Shown here one piece after another: positions 11,969-23,725 of a stretch of DNA of 64,000 bases (its first letter is position 1; every line of letters begins with the position of its first letter). The position numbers were made by a program, and so were the translations under genes. The notes below the pieces were generated by a model, which saw nothing but the letters and a program-made list of their open reading frames with translations, ran no database searches and had not been told where the DNA came from. Source of the stretch: Cycas panzhihuaensis (Eukaryota > Cycadophyta); contig CM041465.1 of the NCBI GenBank assembly GCA_023213395.1, forward strand, positions 205,289,741-205,353,740. The letters run 5' to 3'.

Positions 11969-12018
<50 letters not shown>
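11941..12018. repeat. Palindromic (TC)n(TA)n(GA)n microsatellite (copy 1)
   Basis: TC repeats, then TA repeats, then GA repeats: the TC and GA arms are complementary and the TA centre is self-complementary, so the tract can fold into a hairpin of almost 80 nt. The counterpart at 42298-42357 keeps the same order; the inverted copy at 62537-62668 has one arm expanded to 66 GA units. Confidence 0.95.
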
Positions 12019-13033
12019 TACTAAATTTCATTATACGACATTGAAAATTTTACTAAGTCAAGGGTGTGCTCTTATATTTTTTCATATTTATACCCTTATG
12101 TATTAATAAACCATCTTTTGATGAATAAGAAGATCTTCACCATCTATGTAGATTTTTGCTTAATTTCTACTCTCTAAAGCATTACTTTTATCATCAATTT
12201 TTATAATGCCATAACATCATGTGAGCATATATCAAGTTATCATTTCATTAAAAAATTCATTGAAGTAGATGGTGGAATGATATAAAAGTTAATTAGTGTC
12301 TATATTACATATTTAGGCATATATATTTTAGGTTCATATGTATTTTTTAAAAATTATAATCTTTTACTAGATTTTATAAATCAAATTTTAGGGGTTTCAT
12401 AACACTATTTGACTTTAAAAATACATCAAATAAAATGAAAATGATATAAAATTTAATTATAGGGCTCATTAATAAGCTTTCTAATTAATATTAATATAAA
12501 ATTCATTGACATTAAAAATTTCTATGGTTTTTTTTTAAGAATATTTTAATTTTTCTTATATATACTTTACTCAATGTGTTATAAACCTACATCTAGAATG
12601 TCTAACTTGACTAATTTCTTTAGGATTTATTATGGATAAAGTAGATATAATAGGTAGTGGATATAAATTTATCATTATTGACTTAGATATTTAGGTTTTG
12701 CACCTACCTAGGGCATCCCATCAACTATAAACTCTATTTATTTAGTTGTAATTAAAAAATGTTTCTATTCCAAAAGATTAGCTCATCACATTTAGTATAA
12801 GAGGCTCTATTGTAAGTATTGAATATAATCATTTTAGTTCAATTGGCTTATGCACCTTTGAAACTATTAATGGGAATCTCTCCCCATTTTAGGATTGATA
12901 TATGGCATTAAAACTTAGTTAAGTGGATAAAAATCACTCATGGGTTTATTATTTTAAGTTTTAAGATGTGATCTGATAGTTTGTAGCGAATTGATTAGGT
13001 TTTATCTTTAGATTCTACTCATATTAATATATG

Positions 13034-13066
13034 TATATGTGTGTGTGTGTGTGGATATAGATATAG

Positions 13067-13107
<41 letters not shown>

Positions 13108-13130
13108 TACATACACATATAGATAGATAA

Positions 13131-13210
<80 letters not shown>
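13034..13210. repeat. Compound GT/AC/GT microsatellite (copy 1)
   Basis: Blocks of (GT)n, (AC)n, and two more (GT)n runs broken by ATAGAT-type words. The GT and AC blocks are complementary, so this too can fold on itself. The copy 2 site is 43387-43532 with different block lengths. Confidence 0.95.
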
Positions 13211-13216
<6 letters not shown>

Positions 13217-13603
13217 TCTTCTAATTAGATTATACCTCTTTAAGGAGAAGAAACTCTAAAAAATAATGGCTCCTCTTAAAGGAATAAAGAGACTAAATAA
13301 ACTCCAAAAGCTTAAGCTTCTAAATGACTTAGCACTTCTTATATATGGTTATTTATCCTACCAAAATCCTATGTTGTTTTAGGATAGATACAACCCTAAT
13401 AATAATTAATAATTTAAAGTGAAGTTAGCCTTCCAAAATCTATATTTAAGACTATAAACTTTAAACTGGTTTAATCTCCTTATACAATGTTTATTTAGGG
13501 CTTATGATTATTTATTTCGCAGCCAATGGAAATATCTATGCCATCATCCATCTTTTATAAATAATTAGATGTATTTTAAGACCATAATCATAAAATAATA
13601 AAT

Positions 13604-13980
13604 TGTTAAATCAAGCAACAAGATTTAAATCAATGTGCATACATTCAAATATACTCAAGAAAGTAGATCAAACATGAAATATAAAGCTAAATATGTAATG
13701 AAAATTCACTATAGGTAAATTAGTTACATCGTGCATCTCTATTTTGGTAGAGATTCAACATGTAATATTCTCCAATATATAAATAAATGGTATAATACTT
13801 AATTTATAAGCATACAACACATAAATACAATAATGTCACTGGTTGACATACCAACAAAGGTGGTAGACTCGAGCAATATTTATATTATGATTAAATTTAT
13901 AATAAGGAGTCATACTTATGTACATGATTACAAATATATATAAATTATAAATAATGAAGGGGTCATTAGATATTTTAACA
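13604..13980 (-). repeat. RE3 3' LTR (copy 1), minus strand
   Basis: A 377-bp LTR; on the minus strand it begins TGTTAAAATATC and ends ...GATTTAACA. It starts just downstream of the end of the RE3 pol frame (stop codon within the TGT TAA at the LTR edge) and of a purine-rich AAGGAAGGG that serves as polypurine tract. These two facts make it the 3' LTR. It is the inverted partner of the LTR at 9187-9546. Confidence 0.85.
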
Positions 13981-14379
13981 CCCTTCCTTAATAACAACTT
14001 TATTACATCTAATGCTAAGGTCATGATAAAACTTTTTAAACTTTGGTTTACTAAGTGATGTGGTGAAGACATTTGTAACCTAGTCCTTATATGATTAGTA
14101 AACAAGATCTACTTCTCTATTTTAAATATGTTAATATATAAAGTGATGGTAGACCTCTATGTGCTTGGTTCTAACTTGGAAAATTAGATTCTTTGTCATC
14201 TTCAAAACATTTTAGTTATCACAATAGAAAATGGTGGGTGTAGTCTATTGAAGTCTAAGCTATATAAGAAACCTTCTAAGCCAAATCAACTTTGTAGTGG
14301 TATGGATCGCTACTTTGTATTTGGCTTTAGTGGAGAAAAGAGCAACATTTGACTACTTCTTACAGCTCTAAGAGACTAC
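13981..14379 (-). pseudogene. RE3 RNase H C-terminus (copy 1)
   Basis: Minus-strand sequence encoding the end of a Copia polyprotein. The last ~35 codons contain the family's closing block (a V-T-N-VFT motif, then KPKF and DLSIRCN) and terminate at the LTR boundary. The frame is cut at 14379/14380 by the 5' LTR of RE4, exactly as at 44702/44703 in copy 2, so RE4 was already inserted in RE3 before the segment was duplicated. The upstream remainder of RE3 is absent from copy 1. Confidence 0.82.
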
Positions 14380-14761
14380 TATTAAAACTTATAATATTAT
14401 CTTCATTACCATGTAATTTATATATATATATCTATACTATAGGTGACCCTTATTTATAATTCAACTATAATTTGTAAATGCGTTGAGTCTATCACTTATG
14501 TCAATATGTCAAATAATTATATTATTATAAACTTTGGTGATACATCTATAAATTAAGCCCTACTTACTTCATTTGTATATTAGATTCATTTGTAATACAA
14601 AAGCTCTGCCAAATTTGAGCTTCACAGTGTGATAAATTCACCAATGAACCTTTGCATATCTCAATTATGTTTATTTCAGCTTATTTAGTTCATTATTTTA
14701 ATAGTTTATATTGTATTTTGATGGATCCATGTAGTATTTAGATCCTAAAGTAGTTTTTTCA
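14380..14761 (+). repeat. RE4 5' LTR (copy 1)
   Basis: A 382-bp LTR starting TATTAAAACTT (the expected TG has become TA) and ending TTTTTTCA. It matches 44703-45082 and the 3' LTR at 58186-58575. The five bases before it, ACTAC, are the target-site word also seen at 44698-44702. Confidence 0.88.
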
Positions 14762-14774
14762 TGGTATCAGAGCC
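14762..14774 (+). other. RE4 primer binding site (copy 1)
   Basis: TGGTATCAGAGCC abuts the LTR and is the standard plant Copia primer site complementary to the 3' end of initiator-Met tRNA. The copy 2 version (45083-45095) has one C-to-T change. Confidence 0.92.
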
Positions 14775-16469
14775 ATTACATGCTCTATTTAGTGTTTCAT
14801 TGAGGAATAAGTGAGAAACAGAGATCTATTTATCCATAATGGCACCTTGTGCTCTTTTTTTTTTTTCAAGTTTTTTCTCAATATTGGGTGGCCTCTAATT
14901 AATCTAAAGCCATTATTTGCTAAGTTTTAAGCTTGTTATAGACCACACAACTCATAATTCCTGTTTTGGTTGAAACGACTCTATTTTGGCCTCTTTTCAA
15001 CTCTAACTCATTCGTGTAGGCTATAACTTGCCTCCAAACAAAGTTGTATTAATTATAAAGGTCCTCTAAGGCTACTTAGACCCTGTTGCAAGTGATTTCA
15101 TAGAATTTTATAATTTTTTTTTGTTATTTATAACCCTAGGCATCTGTACAGCCTCCATGATCTACAATGACTTTGTTTAATGTCATTTCTCACTGTTAGA
15201 GCTTTAAAATAACCTAAATATAGGTGCCATAATCAATAGAAGTGATCTAGAGTAAGTTTGATTGAAAATGATTGAGATTTGGGCCTTGGTGAACCACACA
15301 AGTTGTCCATTTGGCCATTCAATCTATCCACTATTCATGGAACTTTATGACATTCATTTTAATCATTTTTTGATATCTCTTAACTTTATTTTTGATAAAA
15401 TTAAGTTATATTAAGCCAATTTTAATATTTTTATTCAAATCTAGTTTAAGGGGGCTCTGATTTGATTATATTAAGTGCCCACATAATTATACTTTTACTA
15501 TAAAAGGGTAAATCTTAAAAAACTTAATTATCTTTTATATTTTTTTATTTTGAAAAAAGATTAGGCAATATTTCATTATGATTTGAAGTCCATAACTCCC
15601 TAAGAACTCTAATAGGTGGTTATATACTATAGTTTAGTGACTGGGAGCTAAGCTTCAAAGGGGATTAAGCCCAATCTTTACTTTTTTTAGCTCATAAGAG
15701 TACTTATTATAATTTCCCTTATAACTTTCCGATTGAGAGTTAGAATTAGATGCCATCTAATCTATTAGAAAGATAACTTAGATGGATACAATTTAAAGCT
15801 AGTTTAAGCTTGATTTGAGTCCATTTTATAGAAGTTTTAGGCTACTAAAGTTAGGCTAAGTATTTAAGAATTCTTGATCTTTTTCTCATCATTTAAAGGC
15901 TTAAATTTAGTTTTTTATAAATTTTTTTGATGTTATATACTATTGTTGTTATTAATTAGTTGTTCTAATCTATTTTTTGGGCTAATAAAGTGCTTATGGT
16001 TGGTTTTTTATAAGTGTTCTTCTTAGAAAATGAGGTGGATCTTCTTGGTATAAGCCCTCTAAAAGAGCTCTCTAAACTCTTTAATTTCCTTTTAAGTTTT
16101 ATATTTCCTTTTTTTTTCTAGCTTTTCTTATTAAAAAAACCCTTATCTATAAGTACCTCACCTTAAAATTAATATTTAACTTGAAACATTAATAAAGATA
16201 ATCCCAAATTAACAAGACAGTTATATTAGCCTTGTAAGGGAAATGGTTAGGACCCTTGAAGTTACCACTCCATACATGCCTTTAGTATTTCTCTAATTTA
16301 CTGAGAAAATCATTGGCTATAAGGTGTATAAAGTGGTAGGCCAAGGTGGTAGGCTATCCTTTGGTGATTGAAGACCATGTTAGACTTGAAGGGGGTGACT
16401 GCCTTAGTTGTTAAGTTCTCACTACTAAATATATCACTAGGCATAAGTCCAATGTAGGTGGATCCATAA
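14775..16469 (+). mobile_element. RE4 leader, truncated (copy 1)
   Basis: Untranslated leader of RE4, matching 45096-45732 plus 53373-54440 in copy 2. It stops at 16469 inside the leader, before gag; downstream sequence is unrelated to RE4. Copy 1 therefore has an RE4 with only one LTR and a leader, which supports a duplication breakpoint rather than an independent insertion. Confidence 0.85.
15408..15412. other. Empty target site of RE5 (copy 1)
   Basis: Single ATATT in unbroken leader sequence. In copy 2 the same word flanks RE5 on both sides (45728-45732, 53373-53377). Copy 1 therefore never carried RE5. Confidence 0.9.
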
Positions 16470-18857
16470 CTTTTATATTGACTATGTCTAGGAAGTGTTC
16501 TTACAATGAGGAAACTAAACCGTGACCTTATCTCCTTATTATGTTATGGTTGAAACCAAGTCTCTTATTTAGAACCATATCCTCATAAGTTGATTCCTAC
16601 ACCATCCCTACATCTATCATTTTGTCTCTGAGATTACTCCCTCTTTATTATGGAATTAAGCATATATATTGATGGAGGCAACTAAGGCAACTTGAGGTTA
16701 TTTATTGCTACATGGATTGTTTATGACTAAATGGGTAATATGCTAACTTCTTTGGCATATTCCTACCCTAGGCAACTAATAATAAAGTTGAATATACTAT
16801 TGTCATAGGAGCCTTAAGTGGTATCTTACAATTTCATGGCAAGTTTATTAATCTTTTATTTGATTCCCAAGTTGTAGTCTTTTAACTTATCGGTATCTAT
16901 CATCTTAATTCAGTTCACTTACACTTCCTTCATACTTGCACTACATCTTTATTATCTTACTTTTTAGTTGTCATAATCTAGGATGTTCCACATTATCAAG
17001 ATACTAAAGTTAACACTTTAGTATCTCATATTTTCAAATGCCATCACTTTTAGACCTATCACCCTAAGCTGGTGATAACACTCTATAATAAGTATAGACT
17101 AACTAACACTTTGTAATGAGTATAAACTAACTAAATACTCTGTAGTGAGTATAAACTAATTAAACACTCTATAATAAGTACAAACTAACTGAATGCTCCA
17201 TCATGAGTGCAAACTAAAAAGTAAATAATATCATAAAAAGATTAAAAAATGATAAAATATTCAAGACACAAAAATTTATAAATATTTAGGTTCATGCATA
17301 ATTATTACATTACTCATCATAAGGGATAATAAGGAGGGAAGGATTAGAGATAATATTACTTTCCACATATACAACCTCTAAAGATAAAAAGTGATATAAC
17401 ACATATACAACTTTCAAAACTCATATAATACATGTGTCATAAGTATAATAGTATGGCCCTATAGCTTCCTTAGGCATGTATAAATGCTCATAGGTGAGCT
17501 CTCGTAGCCACCTCCATACAACTATGGAGTGGACCCACATCGCCCCTTCAAACCTATTACCTTAAAGCTACAAGCCATGTCTAACATGACCACTAAGAGC
17601 TACTCTAACCTTCCTCTATATGGTAAGAATGGATATGGGACCTCTTCCTCCTATGAGAGGTGGTTTGTACTTGATAAATACTCTAGCTAGTTAATGGAGT
17701 AGCCTACCTTCTTGACTAAATGATGGACATCCACCAAAGGTGTCATTTCTCATCATTTGTGACCTTAAATTATACATTAAAGCCTCTTAACTCTTATACT
17801 ACCATCTACACCTCTAGCTCTCTATGCATGTCTCAAGCCCTAATAGCTATTGCAAAATGTTGAGTATGGGGACTAAGGAGCTAAAGATTAGTCTTACCAA
17901 ACTAAATGTGCTCCAAGCCTATATATAAAAGATAAGAAGTAGTCAAGGGTCCTCCCTCCTATCCCTCTCTAATATTATTTTCACTACTTTTATATACTGG
18001 AGACTCATCATATAATCTCCCTTTTACCTACAACTTAGAAAATAGATCCAGACTACCCAAGTTTGATTAAATTTGGTCTTAACTGTAGAGTTGTCATCAT
18101 TCACCATCTTGCTTTCTACCATTGGCAACAGCTTCTGATGCTAAGGTGGTAAATATTTCACCATGAGTAATATCTTTTGGCATGGCCAAGTTCTCTTCTT
18201 ACTCTTCTTGCCTAAGTTACTTGCTAGTTAGAATTCTATTTAATAGATCATTATGATTTAATTAGTTTCTTAATCATTAGTTTTATTATTGAATAATCAT
18301 TTAATGAGAAAGATTCTTATTAGGTTTGTTATTATTTATCATTTTACTTTATTTACTTAATTTAAATGATTATCAATTAGATGGTTGCCTCTTGTTTGTA
18401 ATTGTAATACCATTATCAACTAATAATTGATCTAAAAATCCATTTTTATAATCCTATTTAATATGGTCTGATAAGTTACTCTAAGTTTGGTGCATCTACC
18501 TCTAGTTAGAATGTTGCTAAGTTTATGCCTTATTCTTTCTTGCTTCTTACCCTTGTTCACCACATTTTTACCTTCATTTAATCTATGTCTAGGTCATCAT
18601 ATCTTAATTAAGGCCTATCAAGCTAACTTTATTTAATTCTATTTAAGTTTTCTATATTTTTTACCCTTTCTAATTTGTCACATTTTTCATGTTTCTAAAA
18701 ATGTAATAGTGCAAATAACATATGATAATATCTCACATTTTGCAATTTACTTGTACTCTTATTTTTTATTTATACTTCTATATTTTTAGTTTACTCTTGT
18801 ATTTTTTATTGTTGCATATATAAAATTAGTAATAACATATAAAAGTCTCTATAATTT
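16470..18857. other. Unassigned sequence between duplication copy 1 and RE6
   Basis: About 2.4 kb of A+T-rich sequence with no clear gene. A short plus-strand frame near 16780-16880 (ending LLFDSQ) loosely recalls the LFDSGA block of Gypsy proteases, but the match is weak. A 28-bp minisatellite lies at 17078-17216. Nothing else is recognised. Confidence 0.4.
17078..17216. repeat. Minisatellite, about 28-bp unit, 5 copies
   Basis: Five imperfect tandem units of the form AACACTCTATAATAAGTA followed by TA(G/A)ACTAACT. Unit starts fall at about 28-29-bp spacing. Not seen elsewhere in the window. Confidence 0.85.
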
Positions 18858-18900
18858 TGGCCTGACTCTTATTAAAATTTATAATTATACTATAATACTA

Positions 18901-19354
18901 TATTAGAAATATAGAGTAATATAATAAAATTATAATATGAAAATATAATAGTAGAATAATCTCATGAGTTATATATATATGTGAAAGAATCAACATGAAC
19001 ATAAAAAAAATAATATCACAAGTATTCACCATAAGAGATATAATAAATTTATATGTAAAAAACCCAATGGGAAAAAACCATGGGATAAGATGGAGTTGGA
19101 AGTTCCTCTTAATGATTTGAATAAGTGCATCTCCTTTCTCTTAAGTTCTTAAGTGGGGTGTATACATATTTATATTAATATTCACCTCATGAGTAGCCTA
19201 TTATATTTCTTAGGTCTTTACATCACCTAATTGTATAATTACATGGATGTATATGCGTCTCACATATATCAATGTGTGTGAATGGTAAAATTATACATGT
19301 GTCTATCAACTAATATTAAACAATATATATGTGATTAAATCATACATTCCAACA
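18901..19354 (-). repeat. RE6 3' LTR
   Basis: 454 bp; minus strand begins TGTTGGAATG. Matches 24593-25048 with many substitutions and small indels. The ~40 bp to its left (18858-18900) also resemble the primer-site flank of the other LTR, which is unexpected for a 3' LTR. Confidence 0.85.
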
Positions 19355-20463
19355 TTCTCCCTTAATGTTTAATGTCTTCCAATCTTCATCTTCATTTCCT
19401 CAAGTGTTCATCCCTTAGTCTTCAACTTGTATATTAGATCTTATAACTTGTATGTATATTTGTATATATGTATCAAGATTCCATTAGTAACCTATCTATC
19501 TGTTATATCATTCATATTCTTGTTGCCTATAAGTATTAACCTATATACCTACATTAGCCTATATGTAGTAAATTTGTATATCTATAATTAATAACCTATA
19601 TCAGCTTATATATAGTCATCTATGTATACTGGTGACTAACTATATATATCTAACCTATAAATATCAACTATCATTCATTCACCAATATTAATATCAATAA
19701 TATATGAACTATTTTCTTAAACATATTCATATCTTCACCTATATAGCTACTTTTATCAACTATTAACTCAATCATCAAATCAATAAATTAAAAAAATATT
19801 TTTTGACTCCATATAAAATAAGATGCCAATTAATAGATGAAATTTTTATGAAGTGGGATATATTTAATCGGTTTATGATATAAAATTTTATTGATATGGA
19901 CATGAAAAATCCCCCTTAGAAAATCACATTTGGTTTAGTGGTATACAACACTAATCAAATGGTAAAGATCACTTAGTTGATTGAATAATTTATTAAATAA
20001 ATGAATGATGACTGAACCTATTTGATAATGATGATACTACTTAGTATTTAAAAAAAGGGCCTAGTTTATTTGTTTATATAATAGAGAGATAAAGAGATTG
20101 ATCAAAGATTCTACCTATTTAATGAGATAAAATGAAAAGTCTCATATGATTATTTATTGGCATACTAAATTAGTTATTGATACGATCCAACTAATAATCA
20201 ACTATTAAGATTTTCTAACTAAAAGATGAAAGTATTTGTTAGTAAGAAATCTAACTAGCCATATATAACAAGAGGTAAGGAAATACATAGTTAATACTAC
20301 CTTTTACATCTAACTTGTCTTAGCCAAGTAGTTCAACTTATTCTTAGAGTTAGTTATTTTTTAGATAATGATTTGATGATGTTTGTTTAATAGATACCAA
20401 AAACAAGCCACTAAAGTATGCAAGTGAGGAAGCACACAAAAAATAAGCTTATTTGTAAGAGGC

Positions 20464-20475
20464 AAGTATAACCTT
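20464..20475. repeat. LINE target-site duplication, left
   Basis: AAGTATAACCTT; right copy AAGTATAACTTT at 23724-23735, one C/T difference. The right copy begins within the poly-A tail, as is usual for LINEs. Confidence 0.8.
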
Positions 20476-23400
20476 ATAGAAATACTAAATTCTTCCATTT
20501 GTTTACCTTAAAGCATAAGGCCCATAATAGGATTTGCAAATTACGAAGTAAGGAAGGAGACTTAATTGAGTCAGAGGATCAGTTAAGAGGAATAATGATG
20601 GACTATTTTAAAGAGTTATACGAAGAACCTAGATGCTAGGACCTTGATTTGAGGGTTTCCCTCATACAATATATTTTGAGTGTTATCTCTGAAGCCTAAA
20701 ACTATAAATTGATAAAACTGTTCTCTCTAACCGAAGTTGAAAAAGCTCTATTTAAAATGGGGAGGGATAAGGCTCCGGGGCCGGATGGTTTCCCACCCGA
20801 CTTCTTTCAGGAATATTGGGACATTATCGAGGATGATTTAATGCTTGCGCTAAATAAATTTTTTCATAGGAAGATAATTTTGAAAGAATGGCAGGCCACC
20901 TTTTTGGTTTTGATTCCGAAGAAGGAGGAAGTAGAAGTGATGGAAGATTTTATATCGATAAGCCTATGCAATGTAAAATACAAAATTTTGGCTAAGGTGC
21001 TAGTGAATTGTCTTAAAGAGTACCTTCCGACCATCATCTCTCTAAACTAGGATGGATTTGTTAAGGGTAGATAAATTACAGATGGTATAATCACAATCCA
21101 CAAAATAATTCATTCGACCTTTCATAGGAAAGAGGCAGGTATGATAATAAAAATAGATATGTCTAAGGCCTATGATCGGGTGGCATGGGATTATCTATTG
21201 CAATGTTTAAAAGCATTCAGTTTTGGGGAGGTTTGGTGGGAATGGATGAGATGTTGTATATCTAGGGTATCTTTCTTGGTGATTTTAAATAGGAGGCCGA
21301 CATCCTTCTTTCCCAGCTACAGGGGTCTGAGACAAGGAGATCCCCTCTCACCCTTCCTCTTCATAATAATGGCAGAACTGTTAGGGAGGGCTATAGTGGA
21401 AGCTCAGAGGCTTGGGTGGATATCTGGATTGAAGCCATCATCCAATTTGGATAATATTGTCCACCATTAGTTTATCGATGATAATATCTTTTTGAGTAGG
21501 GCTTCCTTGGGTGAGGCCCGAGCCTTGAAAGTTGGTCTTCAGGCATATGAGAGGGCTTCTAATCAAAAAATTAACTTGGATAAGAGCTCAGTTTTTTTTC
21601 TTAATACTTCGAAGAGGCTGCAGAGAAGGATTAGCAAGGTGTTAAAGATAACCAATAGACCCTTTCCCACTTCTTACCTGGGGATACCACTTTTTTTGGA
21701 AAAGGTGGTTGAGAACCTATAGGATCCCATTGTGGGAAGGTTTAATAGGAAGCTAGCTGGCTGGAAAGGGGTGCTATTAAGCTGGGCTGGAAAGATTTAG
21801 TTGGTGGTAGCCTCTCTTCAGAGCATTCCAGCTTACCAAATGTCCCTATTTAAGATGTCAGGCAAGGTTATCTCAATCCTTGAAGGCATTATGAAGAGAT
21901 TCTTATGGTCTGGGACCGAAGATAAAAATAGATTCCATTTAGTATCTTAGGAGAAGGTATGCAAGCCCAAGTGGGTGGGAGGACTTAATGTCAGGAGGTT
22001 GGGGCTCTTCAATGGAGCCCTTCTGGCTAAGACTGGATGGAGGCTAACCAAAGAGGTCAGCTTGATGTGGGGGAAAATTATAGCTAGGAAGTATTTAAGG
22101 GATAAACATTTCCTGAAGGATGAGGAGTGTTGCACCTCAGGATCCCCCATCTGGAAAGCCATAAGGTCCTTGCGTTCTATCTTGCATAGTGGCATGCGAT
22201 GGAAACTAGGAAACGGAGAAAGTATTAGGTTTTGGGAAGATAAGTGGTGTGGCCCTTCTAGGTTAGAGGAGTTGCCAGATGTGGGTAACCTGAAGAGGGT
22301 TTGCGAGGACACTTATGGTATATTAGTTAAGCATTACTAGGAGGGGCAGGGTAAAAATAGGCAATGGAGATCATTCAGCAAACTACAAAGCTTCAAGGAA
22401 GAGATCCAGAGAGTAAAAGGGGTATTAAATAACTAATATATCTCTAAGCGGGCCTCTCCTGATACATTGGTATGGCCCCTATTATCATTAGGGTCCTATA
22501 CGGTTAAAGACGGGTATAACTCGTTGATGACAAGAGAAGGCTAGGCTAGGAATGACATGTTAGCAGGGGTATGGAAATTGGGGCTTCTTCCAAAGGTCGC
22601 AGCCTTTTGGTGGCTCTACCTTCAAAATAAACTTTTAACAATGGATAACCTTCTGAAGCGTGGTGTTTATTTAGTGAGCAGGTGCGAACTATGCAAGGAG
22701 GAAGCTAAGACCCTAGACCACCTCAATATACATTATCCCTATTCTGTAGGAATCTGGGGCAGTTTTTGGTCTAGGCTGGGCTTAGAGTGGGTTTCCCCTA
22801 AGTCTTTGAGAGACCAATGGCTATCATGGGAGCCTCCCTTTAAGAGTAAAACATTGGGGAGATTCTGGAAGCTGATTCTCCTGGTTGGTACTTGGTATAT
22901 CTTGAAGGAGCGTAATAGGAGAACTGTTCAAGGTAAAGAGATGGATAATCAAAAATTGTTCTCCAAGATTAAGAAGGGCATTTTAGAGATGCTTGCCCTC
23001 CCATTGGAGGACAAGGTCCCAAAATGGGAACAAGACATTCTTGATAATTGGGGTATTGGATATCTAAAGGGAGGAAGCGAGAAGAGGAGACCAACTATTT
23101 GGATTCCCCTAGAAGCAACCTGGGTAAAAATTAACTTTAATGGAGTTGCTAAAGGCAACCCCGGGGGTGTCTATGAGGATCATATGGGGACAGTGAAATG
23201 GGCATTCGTAGAGTATTTAGGTATCCAATCAAATCAAAGAGCATGGGTATGGGCTATGCAAAGGGTGGTAGCCACGCTGGATAAGGAGGAGGTATAGAAA
23301 GTGATCATAGAAGATGATTCCTTGTATGTGATTAAATGCTTAAGGGGGGAGGTGGAGGTAGGTTGGAACAATGTAGACATCATCAATAATGTAGAAGATA

Positions 23401-23723
23401 TCCTGAGCTCCAAAATGAGTGTTCAAATCTAACACACATACAGAAAAGGAAATTTGGTGGCAGATTGGTTGGCAAATTGGGCTGTGTCAAATAAAAGTAA
23501 CAAGGTCTGGAAGGAGGACTTCTCAGAAGAGCTTTTGAGTCTAGTTAGGATTGATGCACATAACGAGGGTACAGATAAGGGAGGATGAGATGGCTTTGCA
23601 CTAATATGGGCTAGACCATAGGCCTGTCATAGTCATCTTTCTTAAGCCGGTGGGCTATGATGTATAAGGTTTGGGGACTTACTTAAAACCCCTTCTAATA
23701 TTATTTTACCTTACCAAAAAAAA
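20476..23723 (+). mobile_element. Plant L1-type LINE, 5'-truncated
   Basis: Bounded by a 12-bp target duplication and ending in a poly-A run (23716-23725). Its interior is visibly richer in G and C than its surroundings. It contains only the 3' part of ORF2; ORF1 and the endonuclease are missing, the typical result of incomplete reverse transcription. It is inserted in the plus direction within the minus-strand element RE6. Confidence 0.93.
20526..23618 (+). pseudogene. LINE ORF2: reverse transcriptase, zinc-binding and RNase H domains
   Basis: All recognisable parts fall in one frame across about 3.1 kb without a frameshift. In order: the segment before RT; RT blocks with APGPDGF, a Q-GF-KGR-type block, IDMSKAYDRV, the GLRQGDPLSP motif and the catalytic FIDD (about 21471-21482, usually FADD); the SYLGIPL block; the zf-RVT region (PKVAAFWW, then RCELC and DHL); and an RNase H domain (about 23105-23500) with FNG-AKGNPGG and GN-VADWLAN. 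The first RNase H Asp is Asn. About fifteen in-frame stops occur, nearly all at codons expected to be Gln, Trp or Arg. Plant L1 elements with this extra RNase H are well known. Not functional. Confidence 0.95.
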
Positions 23724-23725
23724 AA
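23716..23725 (+). other. LINE poly-A tail
   Basis: Ten A residues at the 3' end of the LINE, running into the right target duplication. Confidence 0.85.

Larger units (their letters stand above)
9547..13603. other. Region X (copy 1): long mostly non-coding stretch between opposed LTRs
   Basis: About 4 kb lying between a plus-oriented LTR (9187-9546) and a minus-oriented LTR of the same family (13604-13980). It may be the leader of RE2, or the sequence into which RE3 inserted. It holds a G-tract, a palindromic microsatellite, a GT/AC compound repeat and a minus-strand stretch resembling Copia gag (about 10906-11109). Copy 2 is 39878-43926, and a partial inverted copy sits at about 61750-63285. 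Confidence 0.6.
1..16469 (+). repeat. Large segmental duplication, copy 1
   Basis: This whole stretch reappears in the same orientation at 32558-54440, with landmarks in the same order: captured gene fragments, RE1 LTR, CT-rich stretch, RE2-type LTR, region X, RE3 3' end, RE4 5' LTR and leader. By eye the copies differ by about 5-8%. The match begins at base 1, so the duplicated unit probably extends beyond the window. It ends at the shared word GATCCATA (16461-16468 and 54432-54439). Copy 1 differs by a 2-kb tandem duplication (2487-6481), by lacking RE5 and by lacking everything in RE4 downstream of its leader. Confidence 0.93.

Noticed and set aside
16780-16880. Possible Gypsy protease (LLFDSQ)
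   Set aside because: Only a few residues fit, and the Gly after Asp-Ser is missing; too weak to list as a gene.
21947-22312. Minus-strand open frames within the LINE (also 22949-23158)
   Set aside because: Antisense to the much better supported LINE ORF2.
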